The notes: a model not told the origin generated them from the sequence alone. A DNA stretch of 64,000 nt from Hibiscus mutabilis (GCA_019671005.1 CM033732.1:48597392-48661391), one strand, 5' to 3'. Positions 35,866 to 47,426 are shown, counted from the first letter of the stretch. Program-made: numbers and translations.

Positions 35866-35999
35866 ATGCCGATATTCAAATTTAAAATTTTGTTAGTAGT
35901 CAAAACTGAAATTTCTGATAACACTTAAGTTTATGAAATAACCTAAAATAAGGTTGTATGAATGAGGCTGTCAGAAATCGAGAGGAAGAAAAAAATGAT

Positions 36000-37411
36000 G
36001 CTTTAGGGTTTTTACTATTTCAATCTGTTTAAAAAAACCCCTTTAATTATTTAAACTCACATCCCAAAAACGGCGTCGTTTTGAGTCCTCAACCCGTGCG
36101 GTGACCTGGTAACCATAGAAGGATCCGCGTGTCCTTAATGGGCAAATTACACACCGGGTCCTTGAACTTTCCTCCCTCCTTTGTTTTTGTCCACGGTCTA
36201 TTTGCCATATCGGTCCTTCCATTTTGTTCCCGCATTTGTTTTAACTCATGGTCAAATTACATCTCAAGTCCCTAAACTCTTTTCCCGCCTCATTTCTGCC
36301 CGTGGTCTAATCTTGTGTTCGATCCTTATTTTTCTTATGCATGTTCATTTTGGCTTTTGGTTCCTGTTTCATTTCATTTTAGTTGCAAAATTTAATTTCC
36401 AGCCCTGCATTTCTGCTTATTTGCATTTCAGCATGCATGTTTTGCATATGTTTCATTTTTATCCTGTAATATTAGACATTTATGCTATGTAATTAGATAT
36501 TCATACATTTTAGTCCCTAACCTTTAGATCCATGCTATTTTATGAAGTGTTAGTATAGATCATGCATCTTCATTTTAGCATTTTATTATTATTGTTATTA
36601 TTACCATAAAGTAGTTTACTATATATTAAATGTATAACATATATGTACATACGTATTTATGTTTTTATCTATGTATAATATGCACATATTTTTTATTTTA
36701 TCTTATTTTATATATATGTATGTGTATATATTTTTATGTATGTTTGTAAAATAATATATAACATTTTATTTAATTACAACGTATATAAATAATGTTAAAC
36801 ATTTGTTTTACCTTAATTAGTATATTTCTATATTAATATTCATGCATGTTTTAGAGTAGTGTTTTCTTTATGTTAGAATGCATTTTTATGTGTTAAATTA
36901 ATGTTTATGTATGTTGGATTAGTAGGTTATGATGTTAGTATTTTTTTATCGCATTGTATTTATTTATGTTTATGCCTGCTATGTTTTAAGTTGCATTTCG
37001 GAATATAAATTGTCAATGCGGTGCCTCTTTATTCGAGCGTAAACGAGGTCAGTATCAGGCGTAGTGATAGTGGTTGGGCGTTTACTCTCGGATAATGAGG
37101 CTTTTAAAATTTACTCGCACATATAACTGAATTTTAATTTAATCGTCACTTTAATCCGGAAAGTTTAATATTAATAAAACGGTAATTATTAAAGTACCAA
37201 TTTTGGGCGGTGTGAGGGTGCTAATCCTTCCCCATCCGTAACCGATTCCCGAACCCGACATTTTGAAATCTCTGGTTTTTACGGTGTCTGGTCCACCTTG
37301 AGTGGCCAGTAGTGACTCCATTTTTAAATAAAATACGATTTTTTTAAAATCCCACAGAAGACATCATTTTCAAAATAAAACACCTTTTTTTAGCGAGAGG
37401 GACATCGCTAC
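36000..37411. mobile_element. Ty3/gypsy LTR remnant (Ogre/Tat-like), tentative
   Basis: Contains GGCGGTGTGAGGGTGCTAAT, CCCCATCCGTAACCGA and TCCCGAACCC, a block I associate with plant Ogre/Tat LTR ends, followed by CCAGTAGTGACTCC, like a PBS-side sequence. The rest is AT-rich LTR-like DNA with no coding region. Boundaries are uncertain. Confidence 0.5.
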
Positions 37412-37906
37412 AGTATGGTAAAATGGACTATTTTAACTAACCCAAACTCGATCCGACTAAACTTGCACAGCTTGACCCTATTACATCTAGTAACATTAGT
37501 TTGAGCTTTCGATTGAGTTGAGTCAAATAATAATATTCGAGTTAGTCGAGTTAACGAGTTCTATTTTACAACTTAAATTTTATTTGAATTTTATGAGTCG
37601 GGTTTATGAAATTCAAGTCAAGTTGTTTGAATTCATGTTCAAATTTAATTGCAAATATTTACAATGTTATGATACTAATTGGTTTCAAATTAAATGGCTT
37701 CTATTAACTATATATGATATACATATAGATTTTTTTTTCATATGCAATATACATATATCAGACAAAGTTGAGTGACTCAACTAGAACTTAAAAATTGGTC
37801 CACTAAGTAATAAAGGTGATTTATTCGAAGTCTAATTTTATAACTCAAACTTTATTTAAAATTTTTTTCGAGTCGAGTTTAAGAAATTATGATTCAAGTT
37901 TTTCCA
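37412..37906. repeat. right arm of ~495-bp inverted repeat
   Basis: Reverse complement of 27621-28115. It lies just upstream of the intron leading into the NLP/hAT locus. Confidence 0.85.
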
Positions 37907-38240
37907 CATTGAGTCGAGTTTTTTTACAGAGTTAAAAATTTTAATTTTTTTAAGTCGAGTCAAATTTTGCTCCCTAACGAATATTTCTCTAAGAAAGAAT
38001 CAAATTCAGTACTTATCTTTGAGAGCATATTATGACATTATGCTTTTAATTTAATTAAAATTATGAATAATTAACAAAATAATATTTTGTATGAAAACAA
38101 AAAATAAAAATCTCTAAAATATGCGTTTTCTTTCGTTTTTAATTTTTTGTATCAAATTAAAAGTACAATGTTAAAATTCATTTCTATTAGAGTGTCGTTC
38201 TAATTTTGTTTTGTTAATTGATATATTATTTAATACGTTA

Positions 38241-38790
38241 ACAGGGTTTGGCGTTGAATCGATTAGCTGCTTTTGCTGAGATACATGACATACTAAAAGA
38301 TATATGTCTTAAATATGATATTCCATTGGCTTTGACATGGGCTTCTACGGTTAATGATATGAAGGAAAACAAGTCAGATCCATACGAGAATCATACTTTG
38401 TTCATCCAAAGTGGTTATTCTCATATGAGGGTTTGGAATATGTCATATCCATACAAGAATCATACCCTGTTATTCCAAGGTAATTCTTGTTATGTGAAAG
38501 ATTATGAATCTTATTACTTTATGGAATCATATGCACAAGCAATACATATCAAGGGCGGTCAATCCATTGCTGTGAAAGCACTTGAATCAAGTGACGGGTT
38601 CTTTCTTGAACCAAGTATTCGAAATGTCTGTGTAGTAGACGACATATTTTTTGCTAGAACTAAGGCTTATGACATCGATGCCGTTGCTGCAATCTGTCTA
38701 CAAAATTGTTATACAAAAAATGAAGTTTATGTAGTGGAATTCTATTGGGAGAATGGAAAACCAGCAGATTTGGCATTTGGACATCTTTAA
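38241..38790 (+). pseudogene. NIN-like protein (NLP) GAF-type segment, first part of chimeric locus
   Basis: Starts after a good acceptor (TACGTTAACAG|GG) and is open to a TAA at 38788-38790 (about 180 residues). It resembles the second half of the NLP N-terminal nitrate-sensing/GAF-like region: FAEIHDILKDICLKYDIPLALTW matches the NLP word pattern (compare the NLP pseudogene near 54.5 kb), then QSIAVKALESSD, YDIDAVAAICLQN and VEFYWENGKPADLA. An internal repeat of SDPYENHTLF / SYPYKNHTLLF is odd. Upstream NLP exons are not seen, and it has neither RWP-RK nor PB1. The TAA arises from a frameshift: another frame continues into LKSMKSIF and the BED-like segment. So it was once continuous with the hAT part. 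Confidence 0.72.
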
Positions 38791-40458
38791 TGAGTTGAAA
38801 AGTATGAAAAGTATTTTTAGTTGAAAAACCACTTAGACAGATGTCCAGTGAAGAAAAAACAAAATCCGGGAAGGGAAGTGACGTGTCCAACTGATACCGA
38901 TGAAAGAAGCTCAACCTTTGATCAAGAAAGAGTCGTTTGAATTTTGCGAAATTAATGATTAAGCATCCATATCTATTGGATGATCAAGACTTGTTCAAGA
39001 ATTTTATGAAAGGTGTGCAGCCCATGTTTGAGTTTCAATCAAGAGATGCTCGGTTATCTTACATACATAGCATCTATAAGGAAGAGAAGGAGAAACTTAA
39101 GCTGCGTTTTGATCGACTTGCTTGTAAGTTCCATCTGACAGTCAATTTGTGGAAGAATAGTCGTGGAAAGATAACATATTGTTGTTTGATAGCACACTTC
39201 ATTGATGATGATTGGAAGCTCAAGAAGAAGTTTCTTCCTTTCAACACTTTGGACTGTAACTATGACACTAAGGCTTTAGCTGGAATTATTCGTAGCTCTG
39301 TTGCAGAGTGGAATATTGGCAAGAAAGTGTGTTCCATAACTGTGGATAACTCTTTTTTGGATGATGATTTGGTTCGACAGATAAAAGAAAGTTGTCTTAG
39401 TGACCAAGACTCCCTTTTCTCAGCTGATTGGTTTATCAGTTGCACTCTTCTTGAGTATGATCTTCGTGAGATTGATGATATACTTTTGAAGTTAAGGAAA
39501 TCCATTCAATATGTCAGTGAAACAGCCCACGGAAAACTGAAATTTCAAGAAGCTGTAGATAAAATGAAGCTACAAGACAGGAAATCATTGTATGATGTTT
39601 CTTTCAGGCTGGATTCAGACTTTGACATGCTTGATAGTGCCTTGGGATCAAGAGGAATATTTTGTCAGCTAGAGCTAATTGATGACAGTTTTAAACTAAA
39701 CCCGTCGATGGAGGAATGGGAGAAGGCAGGAGCTCTGCACAGTTGTTTGAAATGTTTTGATGATATCAAAGGAACTCAATCACTTACTGAAGATTTGTAC
39801 TTTCCAAAGCTTTGCGACATATACCAGAGCTTTCTTCAATTGGAAAAGAGAAATCATCCAATCATAACATTGATGAAGAGTAAATTCGACAACTATTGGA
39901 GCTTATGTAATTTGGTATTAGCCCTCACAACTTTTCTTGATCCAAGGTTAAAATTTAGATTTGTTCAGATCTCATATAATAAGATTTATGGCCATGACGG
40001 TGAGCTGGAATTGAACAGATTACGGAAAGTGCTTACAGATGTCTACCATCAATATGCCACTGAAATCAGAAATATAACAAAATTAGCTTCAGAACTTGAT
40101 TGTTCCAATTCTTCAACAACAGAAACTGAAAACATTTGTATGTTGGATTACTTTCGTAAATCCGTATCTGCTAATGATGTGGTCCCATGGAAGTCAGAGC
40201 TTGACTGTTACTTAGAAGAACCTCTACTTCCCTTGGATGGAGCCTTCTTTGACATACTTGCTTGGTGGCATGTTAAATCTCAAATGTTTCCTACACTTGC
40301 AACGATGGCTCGAGATCTGCTCGCAATGCCGGTATCAGTTTTCGCACCATGTTCAGATTTCAGTGCCATGATCACGAATCCTGCTTACAGTAGCTTGAAC
40401 CCTGACAGCATGGAAGCTTTTGTATGCAGTCAAAACTGGTTGGAAATTACAAAAGAAA
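38791..40458 (+). pseudogene. BED/hAT transposase-like (RICESLEEPER-type) segment
   Basis: A BED-finger remnant (LKNHLDRCPVKKK) is readable at 38820-38930. After a one-base shift a ~507-codon frame opens at 38937 (NFAKLMIKHPYLLDDQDLF). It has the hAT order: RNase H-like strand KFHLTVNLWKNSRG, TVDNSFLDDD, a helical insertion, the DUF4413-like FDNYWSLCNLVLALTTFLDP, and the C-terminal dimerisation block WWHVKSQMFPTLATMARD. The first catalytic Asp (usually in LTxDLW) is Asn here, so strand transfer is not expected. A donor AAA|GTAAGT at 40459 leads into the linker exons. It looks domesticated rather than mobile, with frameshifts at both N-terminal joints. Listed as pseudogene, though the long open frame could still be translated. 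Confidence 0.75.
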
Positions 40459-40577
40459 GTAAGTTCCTACACTTAATTTGTTTACATCATTATTTCTCTA
40501 CACTTAATTTAGAGGATTTAATCTTTATTTAAAATTACATTATCTTATCAATTAAGTAAGTTCATTTGATATTACAG

Positions 40578-41350
40578 ATGATGGAGAAAACCATGAACCA
40601 TTGCGAAAAACGGTAGGTACTGTACATGAATTATGAGTAGAAGGGGTCTCCATTGATTTTTTCCCTACACTATGAAAATTGAGTTACCTTGATGCATTTT
40701 CATTTCATAGGATCAAAGGAAAAGGAAGATGGACGAGGACACTAATGTGGTAAAAGTTTCCAAAAATTCGAATCGTGATAAAGCTAACATTGGAAGAGAT
40801 TGCCAAAGATTCCAACAAAAATGGTAATTCAACTACCTTGCTATTATTATTTACTATGTTACTCAAACTCGGATGTGAATATAAATCTGACATAAATAAT
40901 GAAATATGAAGATACATTTGTTCTATTAAACTCGAAATTCATTGAACTGTTGTAATGGCAGATGGTAATCCATCTTTTGAAAATTGGTTGGTGCCACTAT
41001 GTTCTTCTTCTGAGTTTGTTACTGCAAAACCAGATATCGTTGAAGCTTCGGTATGGTGTTGAATGCTGATTTTTATCATTTTTCTTTTTTCCAAGAAAAA
41101 AAAGTTATTGTTACACTTTGAATTAAAAAAGATGTGAACTCTTTTGTTACAGAATGTTCATCAAGAACAGGGATTATCGCAGAAGAATTTTTTTATAGAA
41201 CCTAATCACGGAATAGACTTTTATGGCTTCTTTGAAATTCTGTATGATGATTTATCATCCAAAAATAATCTGTCGTATATGTCTCAGAGCTCATCTTCCG
41301 AGTCTGATGATGAAACACCGTTAAAGAAACAAGGATCATGGTGTAAAGAG
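40578..41350 (+). pseudogene. linker exons between hAT and Ulp1 parts
   Basis: Exons 40578-40612 (NDGENHEPLRKT), 40711-40823 (DQRKRKMDEDTN...), 40962-41050 (DGNPSFENWLVP...) and 41153-41350 (NVHQEQGLSQKN... SQSSSSESDDETP). Splice sites are good except a weak GTGCAT donor at 41351. Compared with the paralogue at 31422-31540, exon 40711-40823 has one extra base near 40795, which breaks the frame. Acidic and Ser-rich, without a domain. Confidence 0.65.
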
Positions 41351-41454
41351 GTGCATACTTCCATTTCATTTTTTATATAAATTCCTTTGGTTTTTATGCA
41401 TACATTAATGCTTTTACATCATTGTTTTTATTTGAATTACCATTGTTCTTATAG

Positions 41455-42795
41455 GATGTTCGAGCATATTTAATCTCACATTTCACAGACAAGGAGTATA
41501 AAAGACTAGATAAATGGCAAAAGAATGAGTTGAGTGGGTATGTTGCTATAGCTTTGATGAGTTAATATTGGATTATGAAGTGATCAATATAATCTAACTG
41601 TATAGCCAAGTTTATGTTTCACAGAAAGTCAATTGGGAGAGAGAAAGCGTTCAGATTAACGGGTGACAAATTGGCAACTTTACTCATGGTGCCTCACGGA
41701 AACGAAACTCGAAAAGAGTACTATATTGATGATTCAGTGAGTCATTATCAAATGTATAATGATCGGGACAAAACTAAATCTGAAATCTGTATTGTTTTCA
41801 TAATCTGTGGGGGTATTAGTTATATATTTTTCTCATGTCAAGTTCAATGTTATCGTATAATTCTACATGTTAAAATGCAGGTTGTTAATACTTTCTTCAA
41901 ATTGCTTAAGAAGAGGTATGAGAGATTTCCAGATGCTTACATTAATCACTATTCATTTGACTCTCAAATAGCTGTAAGAACTCTTATCTTACCAAGAACT
42001 GTTGTATTTCGAATTGAAATTTTTAGTGTTTTACCTAAGATTATAAAACCTATACATCATGCCATCATCAGACTTGCTTGATAGATGGATCCAAATCAGA
42101 ACATGAAGTATTGGATTGGTTTAAAGCAGAGAAGCTTGCAGGTGTACATAAAGTAAGTTGTTCAATTTTTGCTACCTTTGTAGTTTGCAATTGGATTTAA
42201 CGGTGTTTGTGACTGTGGAAGTATCGATCGATCATAATTTGAATCCTTGATCGTAACAAACAAAGATGGATGTAGCTTTTTGTTTTTGTTTTTCTGATCT
42301 GTGATTGCAGTTGTTTCTACCACTGTGTTTATCATCACATTGGGTTCTTTTCTATGTTGATACCAAGGACAAAAAGATTTCCTGGTTGGATTCAAACCCA
42401 TCTTCCCAAATAACATATAATAATGTCGAAAAGCATAAAATATTACAGTGGTTTAGAGCTTTTCTACTACCAGAGTTTGGTTATAATGATGCAAATGAAT
42501 GGCCATTCATAGTGCGTACTGATATCCCAGTGCAGGAAAAGTAAGCATTCATCTTTCTAAATCTCAAACTTTTCTATACCTTTTATCTACTTTTTTTTTT
42601 GCTTAACACCTCTAATTTACTTAACATCTTACATTTTATTTGTAAAGCTTTGTTGATTGTGGGGTATTCGTGATGAAATATGGTGATTGCCTTGTACATG
42701 GTGAGTTCTTCCCTTTTACACAAGACGATATGGCTCATTTTCGACATCCGATCTTTCTTGATATATACCGTGGAAGATTGCATACCAAGAAATAA
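41455..42795 (+). CDS. Ulp1-type (C48) SUMO protease-like domain
   Basis: Ulp1 cysteine proteases process SUMO precursors and remove SUMO from proteins, mostly in the nucleus. Six exons with GT/AG sites and matching phases: 41455-41537, 41625-41736, 41881-41973, 42072-42152, 42311-42540 and 42648-42795 (TAA). Catalytic set complete: His in LSSHWVLFYVD (42338-42340), Asp in ISWLDSN, Gln in PVQENF six residues before the nucleophile, and Cys in VDCGVFVMKYGDC (42658-42660). About 248 residues are visible here, the size of the catalytic domain; the start codon must lie in an upstream exon, perhaps 41153-41350 or the hAT part. No stop or frameshift in these exons. It could be the C-terminus of the NLP/hAT chimera or a separate gene with its own promoter. 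Confidence 0.82.
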
Positions 42796-43893
42796 TCAAG
42801 TTTGATTACTTGTTTGAGAAGTCAAGGTCAAAGGAGTGGTTTTGGAAAGACTTTATAATTTGATGGGAACTGGTTGGTTTCTTTCTTTCTTAATTTTGTG
42901 AATTCTGTCCTTTTTTTTAATGAATATATGTTATTTTTCATCTTTAGAAATGGATACCCAGTTTTAAGTTTGACTTTGGATAGAAAATCAAACAAATCAA
43001 TGAGGCACTTCCCTATTGCCTCTTTTCCCAACCCTCTATTTGCCTCCATAAATTTCATTGATCCACGTAAGTATTGTCATCGGTCGGATCAGGCCGAAAT
43101 TTTTGGTCGATCCAAACTTAACTCGAGTATTAAACCCTTTTATTTGATATTTGATATGATCCGAGTGCATGTCCAACCGATTTGAAATTTGACCCGATTC
43201 GACATAAGTAAATACAAACATTCATATTTTTATTTGGTAAACTATTATGTTAATTAAAAAACAAAATAAGAAGTAAATTGAGAAAATATAAAAAGATAGA
43301 CATTATAATAATTATCCTTAAAGATATAAATGAACATTATACTATTATCTCTTGTTGGCACCCTTAGGATAAAATTATGGGTCCTTATGTATTGTCTCCC
43401 AAACTTAGAATGCAACCCTTCAACACAATAAATACATTTTCACCATGGAAGAGTTTAAATATTCATACACAACATTATTACCCATATTTGTTAATCACAA
43501 ACATACAACTTGCTTCTAGATTTTCAATATAATAGAAGTGTATTACCTTAAACTACCAAAGAGAACCCCAAGTTCTTGAAAGCTTTCCCTTGTCCTTCCT
43601 TCTCTTGGAGGATTCACCCAGCTCTTTGGGAGCTTTAAACAAGAGAATTAAAATGAAAGAATTAAAACAAGTAAATGGTCAAAGGACTTCCAAGATTCAA
43701 AGTTTCCCTATAAGAATATAGACTTTTAATGGAGTAAATGAAACTGGTTGAAGATATTGACTTTGAATCATCAACAAAGCATAATTAAACAGAGTAGGGC
43801 TATCATCAACTAGTTGGTCTAGTGAGATGAGACACTAGATCCTTTAAATAAGGTTATAGGTTAGAATTCTGACATTGTAAAGGGGTGTGCTTA
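42796..43893. other. intergenic DNA, no gene seen
   Basis: 3' flank of the Ulp1 gene, then AT-rich DNA. 43060-43210 has (T)CGGATC/GACCCGATTCGAC-type dispersed sequence. 43340-43680 may be a decayed LTR fragment but no domain supports it. Confidence 0.45.
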
Positions 43894-44184
43894 GGGGCGG
43901 CGATCAGCAGTGGGAGCGGCAACGATTTGGAGGTTTGAGTTTGGGAAATTTTAGTGATTTGAATACTATTTTGTAAAAATTGAAAAATTTTAAGATTTTT
44001 CAAAAATTATTTTTAAAAAAATTTGTTTCAAGTTTTTAAATTTTGAAAAAATAAAACAAACATGCGCGTGTCAAGAGTTAATTGGTTACTAATTTTTTAA
44101 TACGCATTAACTGTTAGGCACCTAAAATTTTAAAGGTATAAACTTTAGACACCTAAAATTGCAACAATGTAAGCTTTAAGCACC
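43894..44184. mobile_element. right half of a fold-back (MULE-like) element
   Basis: Matches the right half of 61899-62674: GGCGGCGATCAGCAG core edge, GGGAAATTTTAGTGATTTG, then TTAACTGTTAGGCACCTAAAATTTTAAAGG and repeated GACACCTAAAATTGCAAC. The left half is missing. Confidence 0.65.
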
Positions 44185-44193
44185 TTAATAATA

Positions 44194-45060
44194 AGAAAAA
44201 AAACTAAATATTTAGTACTACAACTATACTCGTGTTACTATTTTAGTATCTTAACTATTATTTTTGGCAAAATGGTACTTAACATTACGTTTTTGTTTTG
44301 TTTTGATATCTCCGCCGTTTAAAATTAACGAAAATAGTGACATAGCTTAGGTTAATAACAGTTTTAGTCCAAAACTTATACAATCTATCAATTTAGTCTA
44401 AAATTCTATCAATCTAAACATTAGTGTAACTTTTAAAATTAAAATTGCAAATTCTTATTTTTTTTCTTTTTCTAGTCTAATACTTTTTTGAGTTTTGGGT
44501 TAAAAATACGGCAGGACAATTGGAAGAAACAAGACAGTGAATCATGCTCATGCTCATGCTCATGCTCATGCTCATGCTCATGCTCATGCTCATGCTCCAG
44601 CCTATCTTTCGAGACCGTGCGTTGCTCGATCATATATAGCAGGTTTTTTTACATGAGTATCATCCTTCCTTGCTTTCTAGGGATGTACTACATCGAAAGT
44701 AGAGAAGGGGAACACGCCGGAGACAGAGCTTTGTCATATGCTCTGACATGCCCGATATTAGAGGCTGATCTTGGCGGCGATGGTCGTAGTGAGGTAGCTA
44801 CTTCTGATGCTTTTTGGGTTGAGGGATTTGTTGCCCATTAACGAAGGTAATTTATAATTTTACCCCAAATTAAGATAATATTTTAAATTAATTAATTTTA
44901 GATTAAATTGATAATATATATAAGTGTTTGGACTAGAACTTTTATTTTCGTTAATTTTAAATGGATGAGGTACCAAATAAAAATAAAAATATAACGTTAG
45001 GTACTATTTTACTAAGAAACAATAATCAGACATAATTGAGTACTAAATATGTAGTTTTCC
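44194..45060. mobile_element. MULE-type MITE, 867 bp
   Basis: Flanked by the 9-bp direct repeat TTAATAATA (44185-44193, 45061-45069), the Mutator target size. Inverted arms of about 130-145 bp: left ACTAAATATTTAGTACT... ACGTTTTTGTTTTG... CGTTTAAAATTAACGAAAAT; right is the complement (ATTTTCGTTAATTTTAAATGG... AACGTTAGGTACT... AGTACTAAATATGTAGTTTT). The interior carries a (TCATGC)n microsatellite and an open frame of 117 codons (44488-44841). No transposase. Confidence 0.82.
44542..44597. repeat. (TCATGC)n hexanucleotide microsatellite
   Basis: About nine uninterrupted copies. In the plus-strand frame through 44488-44841 it would encode alternating Ser-Cys, an unlikely real protein. Confidence 0.95.
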
Positions 45061-45109
45061 TTAATAATAATAATAATAATTATTATTATTATTGTGGTGG
45101 TGGTGGTGT
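45061..45109. repeat. (TAA)n/(TTA)n and (GGT)n microsatellites
   Basis: TTAATAATAATAATAATAAT followed by TATTATTATTATTATT and then GTGGTGGTGGTGG: three abutting trinucleotide runs at the edge of the MITE. Confidence 0.9.
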
Positions 45110-46322
45110 AAATTTATTCAACAACAACAATATAACATACATTTTAGTTTACTTTAATTTTAAGAAATAAAAAAAATATGTGTCAAACAATAAAAATATT
45201 ATATTATATTTTCAAATAGCTCGCGAGCTTTTTGAGTCGAGTATCGAGTAGTTCGACTCGGCTCATTAAAAACTCAAGTTGAGTTCGAGCTCGAATTGAG
45301 TCTAGTCGAATCTAATCAAATCAAATAATGATCGAGTCGAACTTAAATAGCTCACAATCTATCTCGTCTCATTTTTGACCCTAAAAGAAAACCATAAAGC
45401 AAAATCTAACTTTTTCAAACATTTTAAAACTTTAATTATAATAAACTTTTCATTTACTAAAATCATAATTGGATCTACTAGGAACACTCTTCTTTCTTAT
45501 GTCATGGGTTCTAGACTCACAATGAACACTCTTTTTCTTTTCTTTAAAGTCCCATTCCCCTCTCTTCTAGGTAGGATTAGGATTAAATTTAGAATTCATC
45601 AAATATATATATATATGGAAAGACGTAAATGTAAATTTATTTAAATAGTCGTGTTTAAGTGTGTATTTTGTTGGTCTAATAAAATGATGCATTAAATCCA
45701 TTAAGTAAGGTATGAGGCTTAAATATTGACATTGTAAATGGAGGTTGGGATGATCATCCTATAACGAATCTCTGCAACATTCGATTCGAATTAATTGGTT
45801 AATGAATCTGTGGCCATTTTTTAAATTTTAGTGAGTATTGGAAGAGAATTCCCAATATTCTCCTTCCACAACTTAAAATCTCGTTAGATCAGTTAATGAG
45901 ATTTCCTTTTATAGTAGGTTTTCTTCCCCTAGATTTCTGGGAATTTTTTCGGAACTGTAAGTGTAAGGGGCTTCAGATTTTATAGGTCGGTGTAAAATTC
46001 CGTAGTTTCTTCCCTATTTAAGTCTTTGAAATATCATTTTCAGTTCAGTTCGTTTAACTTGATGTAATTAATAAAAGGAAAAAAATACTTTACTAATTTC
46101 AGAAATTTCTTATCTTACTTTATTACATAGTATTTTTAGTAAAGCAGGCAGCTTCAATTTTTGATTGAGAATTCACTTGGTTTTGAATTTGATATTCGAT
46201 TCATTTCACCTAAATTTTCATTTCACCTTCTTGATATTTGTACTTCTTTTCTGGGATTGTTATTTATAAATTTGATATATTTTTCTATTCATCTGAGGTT
46301 AATACTTCGAGAGCTTTCTATT
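45110..46322. other. intergenic DNA; right part may be the NLP 5' leader/promoter
   Basis: 45210-45370 has the TCGAGT-rich dispersed sequence. 45880-46322 has a different base composition (CCCTATTTAAGTC near 46010, T-rich leader-like sequence) and continues after the gypsy element at 52478, so it may be the upstream part of the NLP pseudogene. Confidence 0.4.
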
Positions 46323-47408
46323 TGTAACACTTAATTTTTTTTTTGAAATTGCAGGTAAGAGGATTTGAACCCGTGACCTGTGGCTTATGGACCCTTTCCC
46401 CGGTCAATTGAACCAAACAGCTCTTAATGATGATTTTCCCAAAAGTTTATTTTAAATTAAGAGTTATTTATTCCCTTATAATCCTGATTCGTTGTCATAG
46501 GATCTAGCACTGCCGCAGATCGTAGCGAGGAAGGTGCTCGTTAGACCCGACCAACTTTTGAGGTGTGTTCCTTGTATTTTAAATTTACCGTTTTATATGA
46601 ATTGTTGAAATGATTTTCTGAATTGATCGTGATATGTTTTCCTGAAATATTATACGCATATATGTTTGTTTTGATAACATGCTCTCTATTTACTGTCTGC
46701 TAAAATGTATACCTAACAAGTGGTTCCTGATATTACTATTTACTGCAAAAACTGTTTATTTGGGGTTACTGGGAAAGTGATTGGAGATCCTCAGGTACAA
46801 CCCTGACCCAGTTGTGCCTCCAGTTAGGCCTCCTACGCTTTCGAGCCTAGGACCAGCCTCTAGTTAGGCCTCTTATGCCTTCGGGCCTAGGACTAGCCTC
46901 CAGTATGGGTAAAACATATTTTGGTGTTCGGTTGGAGGGTAGCTAGGTTTAATTGAAAACTTTGGTTGCCCTATAGCATGTTTTTCTGATATAATTTTAT
47001 AATTAATTGAACTGTTTTAAATATTATTGTTATGCACATGTTGGGACACACTGAGCCTCTAGCTCATACCTCAACCCCTTTCTTTTCAGATATCTTTTGG
47101 GATAGGCTACCGGACTTGGCACTTGGAGGATCGACATATTTTTTACTCGTTTTGTTGTAATATTTCTATCTTCCAGATCGTCTTAATTTCGGTGATATGG
47201 GCCTATATTTTGTTACAATATGTTTTATTATAATGCACTACGAGATTTACGATGTAATATCATTTAATATGGTTATTTTGGTTAACTAATTTAACTTATG
47301 CTTGATTTAACTATTATTTTTAAAGAATTTTCTAGATTCAGAAATTTTGGTAAGTAATGTGATCTTCTAGATTTGAACTTTACGCATAGGCCGGTCTAGG
47401 GGGTTACA
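46323..47408 (+). repeat. 5' LTR of gypsy element
   Basis: 1086 bp. On its minus strand, 46350-46422 looks tRNA-like: an A-box-like TGGTTCAATTGACC and a B-box-like GGTTCAAATCC about 35 bp apart. Confidence 0.93.
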
Positions 47409-47414
47409 TTTAGT

Positions 47415-47426
47415 TGGTATCAGAGC
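47415..47426 (+). other. tRNA primer binding site of gypsy element
   Basis: TGGTATCAGAGC, complementary to the 3' end of initiator methionine tRNA, six bases after the LTR. Confidence 0.92.

Larger units (their letters stand above)
31789..35970 (-). mobile_element. decayed Ty1/copia element (Tnt1-like), minus strand
   Basis: Reads right to left. The LTR on the low-coordinate side is 31789-32239 (TATTAGAACC... TCTCTAACA, mutated TG end). On the minus strand a purine-rich GGACGAGAT precedes the LTR start TGTTAGAGAATACC. RT sequence lies at 33376-33700, including KMDVKLVFFNGDI. Gag traces are at 34380-34800. No 5' LTR could be recognised, so the right end is approximate; all coding frames are broken. 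Confidence 0.82.

Noticed and set aside
42874..43185. Small plus-strand gene after Ulp1
   Set aside because: No homology, low-complexity start, overlaps dispersed repeat sequence.
43340..43680. LTR of another retrotransposon
   Set aside because: Sequence feels LTR-like but no partner, PBS, PPT or target duplication could be found.
44488..44841. Novel Ser-Cys repeat protein gene
   Set aside because: The frame exists because of the TCATGC microsatellite inside a MITE; no homology, no promoter or splice evidence.
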